A stretch of 64,000 nucleotides of DNA from UM-FILTER-40-17 sp032251335 (GTDB taxonomy: Bacteria; Bacteroidota; Bacteroidia; Flavobacteriales; Flavobacteriaceae), in assembly GCA_032251335.1 (NCBI GenBank), contig JAVVDW010000012.1, positions 1 to 64,000 on the forward strand, given 5' to 3'. The position numbers and the translations under genes were made by a program. Positions 6,479-16,234 of the stretch are shown here, piece by piece (position 1 is the stretch's first letter; each line of letters opens with the position of its first letter). Under the pieces are notes generated by a model that had not been told where the DNA came from, made no database searches, and saw nothing but the letters and a program-made list of their open reading frames with translations.

Positions 6479-7777
6479 ATGAAGAAAAATTTTTACCGGG
6501 AACTCCAATGGAGGGGCATGCTGCACGACGCCATGCCGGGTGTGGAGGAACACCTACAAAACGGAATGCAAAGCGCCTACGTGGGCATCGACCCGACAGC
6601 AGATTCGTTGCATATCGGCCATTTGGTGGGCGTGATGATGCTCAAACATTTTCAACTTTGTGGCCATCGACCCATTGCCTTGGTGGGCGGCGCGACCGGC
6701 ATGATCGGCGATCCGTCCGGAAAATCATCCGAACGCAACTTATTGGATGAAAAAACCTTGCGCCACAACGAAGACTGCCTCAAAAATCAACTGCGCCGTT
6801 TTCTGGATTTTGACAGCACTGAGGCAAATGCCGCGCTTTTGGTGAACAACTACGATTGGATGAAGCCTATGAGCTTTTTGGAATTCATCCGCGATGTCGG
6901 CAAACACATCACCGTCAATTATATGATGGCCAAAGATTCGGTCAAAAAACGAATAGACAGCGACCAGGCAGAAGGCATGTCGTTTACCGAATTCAGTTAC
7001 CAATTGGTGCAGGGATATGATTTTTTACATCTGTACCGCACCCACAATTGTACCCTGCAAATGGGCGGTAGCGACCAATGGGGCAACATCACCACAGGCA
7101 CAGAGCTCATCCGCAGGATTGCATCAGGAAAGGCTTATGCACTTACTTGCCCGTTGATTACCAAAGCTGATGGTACCAAATTTGGAAAAACTGAGGGTGG
7201 GAACGTCTGGCTCGACCCACAGAAAACTTCCCCTTTTAGGTTTTATCAATACTGGATGAACACCTCAGACGAAGACGCCGAAAAATACATTAAAATTTTT
7301 ACGTTGCTCACCCAATCCGAAATAGAGGAACTTGTCCAAAACCACAAAGAGGCACCACATTTACGTGGGTTGCAACGAAAGCTTGCAGAGGAAATCACCA
7401 CCATGGTACATGGCTCGGAGGCTTTGGAAAAAGCCGAACAAGCCAGTCAAATTCTTTTTGGCAAGAACACAGCCGGTTTTCTAAAAAAACTCGAAGAAAC
7501 TACCTTGTTGGAAGTTTTTGAGGGTGTTCCTCAAGCGTCAATCCGCCTATCTGACTTAGAACACGGACTCTCCATCGTGGATCTTCTCACAGAAAAAACG
7601 CACTTTTTAAAATCTAATAACGAAGCGCGCCGTGCTTTAAAAGAAAACAGCATCTCGTTGAACCAAGAAAAGGTTGATGAAGATTTTATCGTGCATGCAT
7701 CAGACTTAATTGCACACAAATACCTTTTATTACAAAGAGGAAAGAAGAATTATTTTTTAGTGAAAATAACGGCTTAG
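6479..7777 (+). CDS. tyrS: Tyrosyl-tRNA synthetase
   Basis: 432 residues, the normal length for bacterial TyrRS. It charges tRNA-Tyr in the cytoplasm. The class I HIGH motif is at residues 45-48 and the KMSKS loop appears as KFGKT (234-238), the usual variant in this family. GGATGMIGDPSGKS and QMGGSDQWGN are the ATP- and tyrosine-binding segments. A C-terminal S4 RNA-binding domain spans about 370-432. The ATG follows a TATCTTTG promoter motif by a short leader. It is a single gene facing a convergent YHS gene. Confidence 0.97.
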   Translation: MKKNFYRELQWRGMLHDAMPGVEEHLQNGMQSAYVGIDPTADSLHIGHLVGVMMLKHFQLCGHRPIALVGGATGMIGDPSGKSSERNLLDEKTLRHNEDCLKNQLRRFLDFDSTEANAALLVNNYDWMKPMSFLEFIRDVGKHITVNYMMAKDSVKKRIDSDQAEGMSFTEFSYQLVQGYDFLHLYRTHNCTLQMGGSDQWGNITTGTELIRRIASGKAYALTCPLITKADGTKFGKTEGGNVWLDPQKTSPFRFYQYWMNTSDEDAEKYIKIFTLLTQSEIEELVQNHKEAPHLRGLQRKLAEEITTMVHGSEALEKAEQASQILFGKNTAGFLKKLEETTLLEVFEGVPQASIRLSDLEHGLSIVDLLTEKTHFLKSNNEARRALKENSISLNQEKVDEDFIVHASDLIAHKYLLLQRGKKNYFLVKITA

Positions 7778-7797
7778 TTTTTTTCAACACCATAAAA

Positions 7798-7821
7798 CCC
7801 CGCAGCTTCGCAACTACGGGG
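7798..7821 (-). terminator. Hairpin terminator of the YHS gene
   Basis: CCCCG (7798-7802) pairs with CGGGG (7817-7821), with extra pairing inside. On the minus strand it is followed by TTTTATGG, placing it 50 bases after the YHS stop. It may also stop tyrS read-through. Confidence 0.5.
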
Positions 7822-7870
7822 CTTCAACCAAACTAACTAACAATATATGAAAAAAACTAACTCTCTTTCT

Positions 7871-8320
7871 TTAATTTGCCACCAACGTGTGCCAATTCCT
7901 ATTAGCTCTATGAATGAGCGCCTTGGGGTTTTCTGTCAACCAATCTTCATAAGTATCTGAAAAAGGGGTCTTGTAAAACAAGTATAATTTCCCGTTTCGC
8001 ACTTCAAAAGCCCTGGGGTTAACTCCTACTTTTTCGCCGGTTTTAGCCATGGCGTAGGCACAGTAACCACCGTATTCAGGTGTGTATTTATCGGGATTGG
8101 CCAAAAATGTGTTTTTGTTTTCCTCGCTGTCAAACAGATATTTTGCACCCTTGTATGATACTTCGTGTTTTTCTTTCCCCTTGATTGCCTTATCCGAAAA
8201 ATAGGCAACCACATCATATCTGTCTGCCATGTAGCCCTTTTTGTCAAGATTTAACAGGGCGTCTTGAGCCATCACCTGATAGCCAAAAAATACCGAAATA
8301 AAAATTAATGTGGTTTTCAT
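7871..8320 (-). CDS. Secreted YHS domain-containing protein
   Basis: 149 residues with a signal peptide (MKTTLIFISVFFGYQVMAQ). The single domain has the YHS pattern: YDVVAYFSDKAIKGKEKHEV, YLFDSEENKNTFLANPDKYT, then YGGYCAYAMAKTGEKVGVNP. YHS domains are thought to bind metal, but the ligand here is not known. The paired aromatic and the Cys in GGYCAYA are conserved in secreted flavobacterial members. It is likely exported to the periplasm or anchored nearby. A stand-alone gene with its own terminator. Confidence 0.85.
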   Translation of the reverse strand: MKTTLIFISVFFGYQVMAQDALLNLDKKGYMADRYDVVAYFSDKAIKGKEKHEVSYKGAKYLFDSEENKNTFLANPDKYTPEYGGYCAYAMAKTGEKVGVNPRAFEVRNGKLYLFYKTPFSDTYEDWLTENPKALIHRANRNWHTLVAN

Positions 8321-8617
8321 CTTTTTATATATGATTGTTTGTCAAATACCATATCGAGCATCTACCTAATCTTTTTTTTGATATTCAAATTGTCAGTTTG
8401 TCATTAGGTATTTTATACCCAATCAATCTGAAATCAAATTACCCTCGGCAACAGAAAAACAGTCGATGTAAAAAATTAAAACTTTCCTGTAAAATGTTAA
8501 TATTTAGAATTTTAACTTTTAATGAAAGTAATTTAACAATCCTCGAAAAGAGAAACAGCAGAAACTTACGATCCTAAAAAACTGTATTTCAGTATCTTAA
8601 TCTCATGTTGAAGGTAT

Positions 8618-9466
8618 TTAACCTGTCTGTATAAAACGGATACTCTCTTGTGTTAAAATTTGAAAGTGCGTAGGTAATGTCGTTTCAGGATATGGGTGTT
8701 TACCGCCAAAAACGTGGTCTGCATCCGAAATCAAAAGCAGTTTGCTCTTGGGATTCCAACTGTGTATTTTTTTGGCTTCTTCTGCGGAAACTACAGGATC
8801 CGCCGCACCATGCAAAACCAATTGTGGCTTGTTGAATCGTTTGACGGCTGCCTCTACAAAAAGACGCTCGCTGTGGTTTTGAAAATCTTGATAAAACTGA
8901 TAATAATGAGGCATCTGTTGTTTGGTGCGTGCATTTTCTATAAACATCACGCCCTTTTCTTTCCACTTTTCAAGTTTTTCTCCGGTTGGAAATCGACTGC
9001 CAAAATCGCTGACACCTGCCCAAGTGATGAGTTTGGAAACACGTGGGTCTTCGCCGGCCTTAAGTGCGCACACACCACCACCGCGACTGTGTCCAATGAG
9101 CGTCAACGCGTCGGGGTTTTTATCTTGCAGAAATGCATCCGCATCGAATACCCAATTAATTACTTTTTCCAAATCGAAAAGTTCTTTGGTGAAATTATTG
9201 TGTCCAAAAGCTTCCAAATCGCCAAATTCGAGTGGATTTTCCGGTGTGGTTCCGTTGTGTGAAAAATTAAATTTCACAAAAAAACAATCGTTCTCCGCAA
9301 ACTGCTCAGCCGCCAAGTCCCAACATCCCCAGTCTTTAAAACCTTTGTAGCCGTGGCTGAAAATTACAACTGGCTTGGGTTGGTTGTTTTTCTTGTAGAA
9401 AACATCCATCAAAATGGTTTTTCCATCTGCGCCCTCAAGGCTGAGGTTCCGTATCGTCTGTATCAT
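8618..9466 (-). CDS. Alpha/beta hydrolase (dienelactone-hydrolase / prolyl-oligopeptidase-like)
   Basis: 282 residues of one alpha/beta-hydrolase domain. The nucleophile elbow is GHSRGGG (Ser near 125), the acid is likely Asp in HGAADPVVS (near 220), and the His is in DADHVFGG (near 248). FSHGYKGFKDWG near the N-terminus provides the oxyanion region. No signal peptide, so cytoplasmic. The substrate cannot be told from sequence. Its first 32 bases overlap the end of the AddB-like nuclease gene on the same strand, so the two are translationally linked. Confidence 0.88.
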   Translation of the reverse strand: MIQTIRNLSLEGADGKTILMDVFYKKNNQPKPVVIFSHGYKGFKDWGCWDLAAEQFAENDCFFVKFNFSHNGTTPENPLEFGDLEAFGHNNFTKELFDLEKVINWVFDADAFLQDKNPDALTLIGHSRGGGVCALKAGEDPRVSKLITWAGVSDFGSRFPTGEKLEKWKEKGVMFIENARTKQQMPHYYQFYQDFQNHSERLFVEAAVKRFNKPQLVLHGAADPVVSAEEAKKIHSWNPKSKLLLISDADHVFGGKHPYPETTLPTHFQILTQESIRFIQTG

Positions 9467-12218
9467 CTGTCGTTTTTTCTGTAAAAGGTGTGTTGATGTC
9501 TAAAATTTCTTTGATCAGTGAATGTAATACATTTTCAAAATCCTGCAAAACCTGATTGTCAACCAAGTAGTCATGGGTGGCGCCTGCAACCTTACATGTC
9601 ATGAATTTGTCTTTCAAATTTTTGAATGATATGACGCCCGTCATACATTGAAAGTCTTGGATTTGTTGTTCTTTTTGATGCATGAATGCATAACACAACA
9701 CTTGAAAAGCCTTGCTCCATTTGTAATCTTCCGTAAGGTTTTGCATGTCCTTTACATGCATATTTTCGGGGCTTACCTTTCCTGTTTTATAATCGATAAT
9801 GCGCAGTTGGCCGTTGAGCGTATCCATTCTGTCAACTTTCCCTTTCAGAAAAACAGGTACGGACAATGCCGGAATTGACAAAGGAATTTTGATGGATTTT
9901 TCCAAAGCTATTACTACCAAATCGGCGCCATTTTCGATGGTTTCTCTATCGAGTTCTAGTAATTTTGTGATGTATTTTTGAGCAACTTTATAGATGATTA
10001 CATTTTTTCCGGTTTGCAAGTCGCCACCCGGATAGTGTTTGTCGAAAGCCGCTTTCAGTATTTCGGTTACTTGTGCTGAAAGTTCGACAAGTATTGCCAC
10101 AGTCAGGGGTTTTCCGATGGTAGGCTTGTAAAGCGCTTCCAGCGTATCGTGTACAATATTACCGAGTGTGCGGTCGGCTATGGTTTCTTCCGCAACCCAT
10201 GCTTCTTCAATGCCCAAAACAGCCTGCTTGTAGAACTGCATCGGGTCGTAGATATAGCTGCTCAAAAAAGAAGGCGAAAATCCACTTTGGGCTTTCTCCA
10301 TAAGAAAATCCATCATATTTTCATTCTTAGCGATAGATTTATTGAGCAACTGAAGGTCGGGTGTTTGATTCGTCAATATTTTTTTGGAAACTTTGTGGGG
10401 GCTATCAAGCTCCAATTGCGATAAATATCGGCTAGGTTCGCCAAGACCGAAATTTTCTTCATCTGTATTGTACAACAAATACACGTTTTGGGCTTTTGAA
10501 ATTAATCGATAAAAATGGTATGCAAAAACGGCATCAGAATCTCGCTGGTCCGGTAATTTAAAAGCCGTTCGAACTTCAAAGGGCAACATGCTCACTTTTT
10601 TTGATTTTTTGGGAAGCATGCCTTCATTGGCGGATAATACGATGACGGTTTCAAAATCGAGGTTTCTGGACTCTAGCAAACCCATGATTTGCAACCCGTC
10701 TGTGGGTTCACCGCGAAATGAAATGCGGTCTGCATTGACGTATTCTTTAAAAAAACGAAGTTGCGTTTTGGCGTGGTTCAAAAAAGTGTATTGGCGGCTG
10801 TAATGGTCAATTTCGTTGAAAATTTCGAAAAAACGAAACAGTTGCTCGCCCAATAAAGCATCTTTGGTTAACAGGTCGCCATAGTCATTCTTAAAAATTT
10901 GAACCAATAGTTTCATCTCTTCGATTAATGTGCAGGCAGCTGAAGTAGTTAAAATGGCATTTAACATGGAAATATTGGAAAATGATTCCTCTAAATTCCG
11001 AAGATCGTCAGGCGTGAAATATGTTTTAGGTGTGTGGGTGATAGCTGCTAGAAATTCTTTTATACGCGCATCTTTCAATAGAGAAAATAACAACGTACAA
11101 ATTTCTGTGAGTTGTTGAATATGGAGGGATTTATCAGTTTCACGTAAGGCGATCTTAAACTCAAAAACGGCTTTGAAAAAATGAGCGAGGGCACAAGTTT
11201 TTAGCGGTATTCCCATAGTAATATTGGCAACATTAAACGCCTTTGGCAAGGCATCCAAAACAGGTTGCAGCAAGTTTTCGTCGGCCAACACTACCGCAAC
11301 CTCAGAGAGCGGATACTGGTTTTTAGCCAATGTATCTAAAATATGGCCTAACTGTTTTGCTTGACCTATTTGGCCGTTCACGCCAATAAACGAAATATCT
11401 TTGGCTGTTTCAAAATGATTTGAAATCCAACCGGATGTTGAAGTTGACAAAACCTTGTGACGTAAAATATTTCTGGGATGATGCCCGGCTTCATGATAGG
11501 TATTCTCTAAAAAAAAGGTGTCAAAATCCCAGCATATACTTACTTTTTCTGACGCCAGCATCTTACTGAGGCAAAATTCTTCGCTCGCTTTAAGCGCACT
11601 AAATCCGGCGAAAACAAAACTTTGGTTTGACTTCTCTATAAAATCGTCGATGTTTTGGGTAGCAATACGAGAAATCAGTCCGGCATATGCCTTTTTTTGG
11701 TCGATAAGTTTGTGCTGTAACTTATGATAATAGATGCCGAATAAATTCCAGTGAGACAAATAATCATTAGCGATGCGCTGAGCGGGTTGCACTTGTTTGG
11801 CCCAATGATCTATGGCTTTTATTTGTTGCAAATAGGAAAACACCTGACTCGCATCTGCCAACTGTGCATCTATTTCTTCAAAGTCGCTTAACAGAGTAGA
11901 CGCCCAAGTAATAAAATTTTCAAAAGATTCTTGGCTTTCGCTAGGTGTATTTTCCAGATAAACCTCGTAAAAAAGACAGTGAAGTGCTGTTTGCGGGATC
12001 AAATCAATTTGTGCTACCGCTTCAAAAAATTCTTGAATGCTCAATATTTTAGGCACAAAACCCGGTTTGCGGGAAAGGTTTATATAGGTATCTCTGAAAA
12101 TCACGCCCGATCGCTTGTTGGGCCAAATCACCCAAATCTGACGACCGTCTTCGTATTTCTCTATGACCTTGCGCGAGACTTTATGGATAAACTTTTCTGT
12201 TGGGTGTTGCGTTATCAT
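9435..12218 (-). CDS. PD-(D/E)XK nuclease family protein, AddB/RecB-like
   Basis: 927 residues. The N-terminal half resembles an inactive superfamily I helicase core of AddB type (VIWPNKRSGVIFRDTYINLS; helicase-like segments GLLESRNLDFETVIVLSANE and ANEGMLPKKSKK). The C-terminal 200 residues carry a RecB-like nuclease domain with H-D-T-L-E (near 700), GKVDRMD and IIDYKTGK (near 790), the catalytic Asp, (D/E) and Lys positions. AddB works with AddA in double-strand break resection; no addA is adjacent here, so the partner must be elsewhere. No iron-sulfur Cys cluster was seen at the nuclease C-terminus. The downstream hydrolase overlaps its end. Confidence 0.85.
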   Translation of the reverse strand: MITQHPTEKFIHKVSRKVIEKYEDGRQIWVIWPNKRSGVIFRDTYINLSRKPGFVPKILSIQEFFEAVAQIDLIPQTALHCLFYEVYLENTPSESQESFENFITWASTLLSDFEEIDAQLADASQVFSYLQQIKAIDHWAKQVQPAQRIANDYLSHWNLFGIYYHKLQHKLIDQKKAYAGLISRIATQNIDDFIEKSNQSFVFAGFSALKASEEFCLSKMLASEKVSICWDFDTFFLENTYHEAGHHPRNILRHKVLSTSTSGWISNHFETAKDISFIGVNGQIGQAKQLGHILDTLAKNQYPLSEVAVVLADENLLQPVLDALPKAFNVANITMGIPLKTCALAHFFKAVFEFKIALRETDKSLHIQQLTEICTLLFSLLKDARIKEFLAAITHTPKTYFTPDDLRNLEESFSNISMLNAILTTSAACTLIEEMKLLVQIFKNDYGDLLTKDALLGEQLFRFFEIFNEIDHYSRQYTFLNHAKTQLRFFKEYVNADRISFRGEPTDGLQIMGLLESRNLDFETVIVLSANEGMLPKKSKKVSMLPFEVRTAFKLPDQRDSDAVFAYHFYRLISKAQNVYLLYNTDEENFGLGEPSRYLSQLELDSPHKVSKKILTNQTPDLQLLNKSIAKNENMMDFLMEKAQSGFSPSFLSSYIYDPMQFYKQAVLGIEEAWVAEETIADRTLGNIVHDTLEALYKPTIGKPLTVAILVELSAQVTEILKAAFDKHYPGGDLQTGKNVIIYKVAQKYITKLLELDRETIENGADLVVIALEKSIKIPLSIPALSVPVFLKGKVDRMDTLNGQLRIIDYKTGKVSPENMHVKDMQNLTEDYKWSKAFQVLCYAFMHQKEQQIQDFQCMTGVISFKNLKDKFMTCKVAGATHDYLVDNQVLQDFENVLHSLIKEILDINTPFTEKTTDDTDDTEPQP

Positions 12219-12242
12219 AGAATGAAGTTAGGCTATGCAAAA

Positions 12243-12271
12243 TAAAAAAAGCGCCAGGAAAACCCGACGCT
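12243..12271 (-). terminator. Rho-independent terminator of the OmpA-family gene
   Basis: On the minus strand AGCGTCGGG (12271-12263) pairs with CCTGGCGCT (12258-12250, two G-U pairs) around a TTTT loop and runs into TTTTTTT. It lies 30 bases after the stop at 12301. Confidence 0.75.
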
Positions 12272-12300
12272 TTTTGTATAAAATATGTGAGACGCTGTGG

Positions 12301-13716
12301 CTATTTTTGAAGATTGATTTCTACTCTTCTGTTTTTAGCTCTTCCGGCACTTGTGTTGTTAGACTCTAATGGTCTAGACTCACCGTAACCGGTTGCTTGC
12401 AATCTGGAGCCGTCTATACCGTTTGAAACCAACCAATCTACTACCGATTGTGCTCTTTCTTGAGAAAGTTTTTGGTTCAATTTTTCACTGCCTACGCTAT
12501 CTGTATGACCTTCTACATTAAATTTGGCATATGAGTAGTCGCTCATAATTGCTGATATGTTTTTAAGAACATCTGCTGATTCCGCTTTGATAGATGATTT
12601 ACCGGTATCGAAAAGGATAGTTTTGGCATAATCATTCAAAGTTTGTCTGATAGATTCTGTAATTTCAGGACAGCCATAGTTTGCAACAGTTCCGGCTACA
12701 TTAGGACATCTGTCATCTTTGTCAAGCACACCGTCATTGTCTGAATCCGGCCAAGGACAACCTCTGTTTTCTTTAGGACCGGCTTGGTTAGGACAAGCGT
12801 CATCTTTATCGGTTACGCCATCGCCATCTGCATCTGGACAGCCGTTTAGTGCTTTCAAACCAGCTACGGTAGGGCAAGCATCATCTTTATCGGCGATACC
12901 ATCACCGTCGGTATCTGGACAACCATTAAATTCGGCCAAACCTGCAGTATTAGGACAAGCATCTTTGCTGTCTTCGATACCGTCACCGTCTGAATCCGGA
13001 CAACCTTTAAACATTTCTAGACCCGGCACCTCAGGACACGCATCATCTTTGTCAAATACACCGTCACCGTCAGTATCTGTACCACCAAAGCGAAGCACAA
13101 GACCTAATTGATGTTGCCAGTGAGAAATACCGTCCTCTATTGGGCTAGCTATGTTGGATTGATTGATGGTAGAACCAGAACCTATATCATATTTGAAAGT
13201 ACTCGTCAAGTTGACACCCAATTTTTCTGTAATCCATATATTTAAGCCTGCACCCGGGTTAAAAGAAGCCCAGCCTTCGTTATCAATCCAGTAGTAACCG
13301 GCACCTACGTTGATTTGTGGTTCAAATACTTTAGATCCGATAAGTTTTGCAAGACTGTATGTAAACGCACCATCCACAGAATAGTAAGACAAATCATTGG
13401 GTTCCAAAAGAACATTTTGATCCAAAATAGCAATGGCATCAATTGAGTTGAAGGACAAATTTACCCCAAATGAAATGTTATCTGCTATGTAACGCTTCAC
13501 ATTAATGTAAGACAGAGAACCTACGAAGTTCCAGTTGTCTTTTGCATTAAATGGTTGTGCAAATAAGTCGCCCATTCCATCAGCGCCTGTACTAGAAAAA
13601 TCGACAGCATTCACACCGATTCCTATCGACCAAGGATAGTTCTTATCTTGGGCGTAAGTCGTGCCAACTACTACGGTCAGCAAAAATGCAATTAAAAGTT
13701 TAGTAAGATGTTTCAT
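12301..13716 (-). CDS. OmpA family outer-membrane protein with thrombospondin type 3 repeats
   Basis: 471 residues from the ATG at 13714-13716, chosen because it gives a clean signal peptide (MKHLTKLLIAFLLTVVVGTT, then YAQ); the longer frame upstream adds 21 unlikely residues. Residues about 25-215 form an 8-strand-type beta-barrel. Then come five to six calcium-binding TSP3 repeats of the type DTDGDGVxDKDDACPxxxG (about 225-345). A C-terminal OmpA peptidoglycan-binding domain follows (FDTGKSSIKAESADVL, NVEGHTDSVGSEKLNQKLSQ, GYGESRPLESN, GRAKNRRVEI). It should tether the outer membrane to peptidoglycan. The repeats show in DNA as tandem units of roughly 75-80 bp. Confidence 0.93.
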   Translation of the reverse strand: MKHLTKLLIAFLLTVVVGTTYAQDKNYPWSIGIGVNAVDFSSTGADGMGDLFAQPFNAKDNWNFVGSLSYINVKRYIADNISFGVNLSFNSIDAIAILDQNVLLEPNDLSYYSVDGAFTYSLAKLIGSKVFEPQINVGAGYYWIDNEGWASFNPGAGLNIWITEKLGVNLTSTFKYDIGSGSTINQSNIASPIEDGISHWQHQLGLVLRFGGTDTDGDGVFDKDDACPEVPGLEMFKGCPDSDGDGIEDSKDACPNTAGLAEFNGCPDTDGDGIADKDDACPTVAGLKALNGCPDADGDGVTDKDDACPNQAGPKENRGCPWPDSDNDGVLDKDDRCPNVAGTVANYGCPEITESIRQTLNDYAKTILFDTGKSSIKAESADVLKNISAIMSDYSYAKFNVEGHTDSVGSEKLNQKLSQERAQSVVDWLVSNGIDGSRLQATGYGESRPLESNNTSAGRAKNRRVEINLQK

Positions 13717-13834
13717 ATTCAAATTTTTAAAATTTTCTAAATAATAGGGCAAATGTAAGTTGTTAAAGTATATTAACAAAAATAAAATTAATAATTTTTT
13801 TGGATTTAACGCCTTTTCACGGCTTTTTTTTCAA

Positions 13835-15031
13835 TCAATAGATTATTTTCATGTTTTTACCAACGTTTTCAAAGGCTTTAAGTGCTTTGTCTAGGTGTGC
13901 GCGTGAGTGCGCTGCCGATAATTGAACCCTTATACGTGCTTTGCCTTTCGGGACCACCGGAAAGTAGAAACCGATCACATAAATACCTTCTTCTAACAAG
14001 GCTTCTGCCATTTTTTGTGACAAGGCAGCATCGTAAAGCATCACAGGGACTATAGCTGCATCACCATCTATAATGTCAAAACCTAATTTTTGGAGTCCGG
14101 CTTTAAAGTATTGGGTGTTTTTTTCAAGCTTATCGTGCAAATCGGTTGATTTTTCAATGAGTTCAAAAACTTTTAAGGATGCGCCAACTATAGAGGGTGC
14201 CAAAGAGTTTGAAAACAAATAAGGCCTAGATCGCTGTCGCAACATCTCGATGATTTCTTTTTTCCCGGTAGTATAACCGCCCATGGCACCACCCAAAGCT
14301 TTTCCGAGCGTACCGGTAATGATGTCTATTTTGCCCATCACACCCTTGGCCTCCGGCGTACCTCGACCCGTAGCGCCGATAAACCCGGCGGCGTGACATT
14401 CGTCCACCATGACCAAAGCATCATACTTATCTGCCAAATCGCATATCTTGTCTAGCGAAGCTACAATACCGTCCATAGAAAACACCCCATCTGTGACAAT
14501 GATTTTAAATCTGTGTCCCGCTTCATTCGCCTTGACGAGCTGCGCCTCCAAGTCCTGCATGTCATTGTTCTGATAACGATACCGAGCTGCTTTGCAAAGC
14601 CTTACACCATCAATAATAGAGGCGTGATTCAACGCATCGGAAATAATCGCGTCTTTTTCATCAAAAAGGGGTTCGAAAACACCTCCGTTGGCATCAAAAG
14701 CGGCTGCGTATAAGATGGTATCTTCCGTCTGATAAAAATCTGCTATTTTTTGTTCGAGTTTTTTGTGAATGTCTTGCGTGCCGCAGATAAAACGAACCGA
14801 AGACATGCCAAAACCATGCGTGTCCAAAGTATCTTTGGCTGCCTGTACAACTTCAGGGTGTGAAGAAAGGCCTAAATAGTTGTTGGCGCAAAAATTGACA
14901 ACCTCTGTGCCGTCTGCCAATTGGATGACGGCGTCTTGCGGAGAAGCAATAATTCTTTCTTTCTTGTAAAGCCCATCCTTTTTTATGGTGGCTAATTCGT
15001 CCTGGAGGTAATCTTTTATTTTTCCGTACAT
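13835..15031 (-). CDS. kbl: Glycine C-acetyltransferase (2-amino-3-ketobutyrate CoA ligase)
   Basis: 398 residues from the ATG at 15029-15031 (MYGKIKDYLQDELATIKKDG), the same length as the E. coli enzyme; an in-frame start six codons upstream is less likely. It is a PLP alpha-oxoamine synthase: FCANNYLGLSSHPEV at the N-terminus, VDECHAAGFIGATGRGT, and the PLP lysine in TLGKALGGAMGGY. It cleaves 2-amino-3-ketobutyrate to glycine and acetyl-CoA in threonine breakdown, usually with threonine dehydrogenase, which is not adjacent here. It begins a same-strand group with nadD, gmk and yicC upstream. Confidence 0.93.
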   Translation of the reverse strand: MYGKIKDYLQDELATIKKDGLYKKERIIASPQDAVIQLADGTEVVNFCANNYLGLSSHPEVVQAAKDTLDTHGFGMSSVRFICGTQDIHKKLEQKIADFYQTEDTILYAAAFDANGGVFEPLFDEKDAIISDALNHASIIDGVRLCKAARYRYQNNDMQDLEAQLVKANEAGHRFKIIVTDGVFSMDGIVASLDKICDLADKYDALVMVDECHAAGFIGATGRGTPEAKGVMGKIDIITGTLGKALGGAMGGYTTGKKEIIEMLRQRSRPYLFSNSLAPSIVGASLKVFELIEKSTDLHDKLEKNTQYFKAGLQKLGFDIIDGDAAIVPVMLYDAALSQKMAEALLEEGIYVIGFYFPVVPKGKARIRVQLSAAHSRAHLDKALKAFENVGKNMKIIY

Positions 15032-15068
15032 AATTTTGTGTTTAGACAAATTTACAAAATATCTGTGG

Positions 15069-15647
15069 CTACTTGTAAAAATTCATTTCATCTAAATATT
15101 GCCAAGCCTCAGCCGGCATGAGCGCACGCACACTTTTTCCGGATTTGATCTGATCTCTGATAAAAGTCGCGGAAATATTTACAATGGGTGCGTCTGTCAT
15201 TTTAATGTTGGGATGCTGCACTGTCGAGGGTTCTCCTTTGCTATTTGTCAGTCTGGGATAAACGTATATGTGATGGTGTTCTAATATATAGGTATAATTT
15301 TTCCATTTGTGAAAACTAACCAAGTTGTCTTCTCCCATAATCAAAGAAAATTCATGTTCCGGATACTTCTCTTCTAGGGTCAATAAAGTTTGAACTGTGT
15401 AATTGGGTTGCGCCATTCTGAATTCAACATCGCTGGGACGCAATTTTGGATAAGACTCCAACGCACGATGCACCATTTCTAAGCGCTGATAATCGTCGAG
15501 CAAAGTACTTTTCTTTTTATGCGGATTGTGTGGCGTCACCACAAACCAAACCTGCTCCAAGTCGGTATTTTCAACCAGATAATTCCCTATAATCAAATGA
15601 CCCTGATGAACGGGATTGAAGGTGCCAAAAAACAAACCCACGCGCAT
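15069..15647 (-). CDS. nadD: Nicotinate-nucleotide adenylyltransferase
   Basis: 192 residues. The nucleotidyltransferase motif GTFNPVHQGHLIIGN (residues 8-22) holds the HxGH signature. VVTPHNPHKKK and the C-terminal ISATFIRDQIKSGKSVRALM match NadD. It makes deamido-NAD from nicotinate mononucleotide and ATP. It follows gmk with only two bases between, so they are one transcription unit. Confidence 0.95.
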   Translation of the reverse strand: MRVGLFFGTFNPVHQGHLIIGNYLVENTDLEQVWFVVTPHNPHKKKSTLLDDYQRLEMVHRALESYPKLRPSDVEFRMAQPNYTVQTLLTLEEKYPEHEFSLIMGEDNLVSFHKWKNYTYILEHHHIYVYPRLTNSKGEPSTVQHPNIKMTDAPIVNISATFIRDQIKSGKSVRALMPAEAWQYLDEMNFYK

Positions 15648-15649
15648 GA

Positions 15650-16228
15650 CTAACGGTTTAAAAATTCCTGAACCAGCCGGTAAGCTTGTGCTTTGGCCGT
15701 TTCGAGTTCGTTGTTTTCAATAACCACATCAAAACGATTGGCATAGGTGAGTTCTCTTGTGGCTTTGTCTATTCTCATTTGAATTTTGTCTTCCGTTTCA
15801 CTTTGTCTGTTTCGAAGTCTTTTTTCAAGTTCTTCCACAGAAGGTGGTTGTACAAATACAGCCAACGTCCGATCCGGATACTGTGCTTTGATGTTGAGGC
15901 CACCCTCAACGTCTATATCAAAAATGATGTTTTTCCCGGCTGCCCAAAGCCGCTCTAACTCACGCTTTAACGTGCCGTAGAACATCCCTGCATAAACCTC
16001 TTCATGCTCAACAAAGGCGGCTTCTTTAATTTTTTGTTTAAAATCTTCCGATGAAATAAAATAATAATCTTTTCCATCTGTTTCGCCTTTTCGCTTTTCC
16101 CGAGACGTGGCAGATACTGAGAATGCCAAGGCAAGCTCCTGTTTCCCCAATAAATGACGTACCAAAGTAGTCTTGCCCGAACCGGAAGGAGCCGAAAAAA
16201 CAATCAATTTTCCTTGGGTGAACGCCAT
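15650..16228 (-). CDS. gmk: Guanylate kinase
   Basis: 192 residues. The P-loop is SAPSGSGKTTLVRHL (residues 12-26). SATSREKRKGETDGKDYYFI is the GMP-binding segment, and the lid region follows with FDIDVEGGLNIKAQYP. It phosphorylates GMP to GDP. It lies six bases after yicC and two before nadD, a close operon seen in many Bacteroidetes. Confidence 0.97.
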   Translation of the reverse strand: MAFTQGKLIVFSAPSGSGKTTLVRHLLGKQELALAFSVSATSREKRKGETDGKDYYFISSEDFKQKIKEAAFVEHEEVYAGMFYGTLKRELERLWAAGKNIIFDIDVEGGLNIKAQYPDRTLAVFVQPPSVEELEKRLRNRQSETEDKIQMRIDKATRELTYANRFDVVIENNELETAKAQAYRLVQEFLNR

Positions 16229-16234
16229 ATTGTT

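Noticed and set aside
7178..7192. Missing KMSKS motif in tyrS
   Set aside because: KFGKT is the normal form in bacterial TyrRS, so nothing is wrong.
8335..8577. 80-residue frame between the YHS gene and the hydrolase
   Set aside because: AT-rich, no ribosome-binding context, no protein-like composition; treated as intergenic.
12719..13111. Regular repeats that might suggest a CRISPR array
   Set aside because: They encode the calcium-binding TSP3 repeats of the OmpA-family gene on the other strand.
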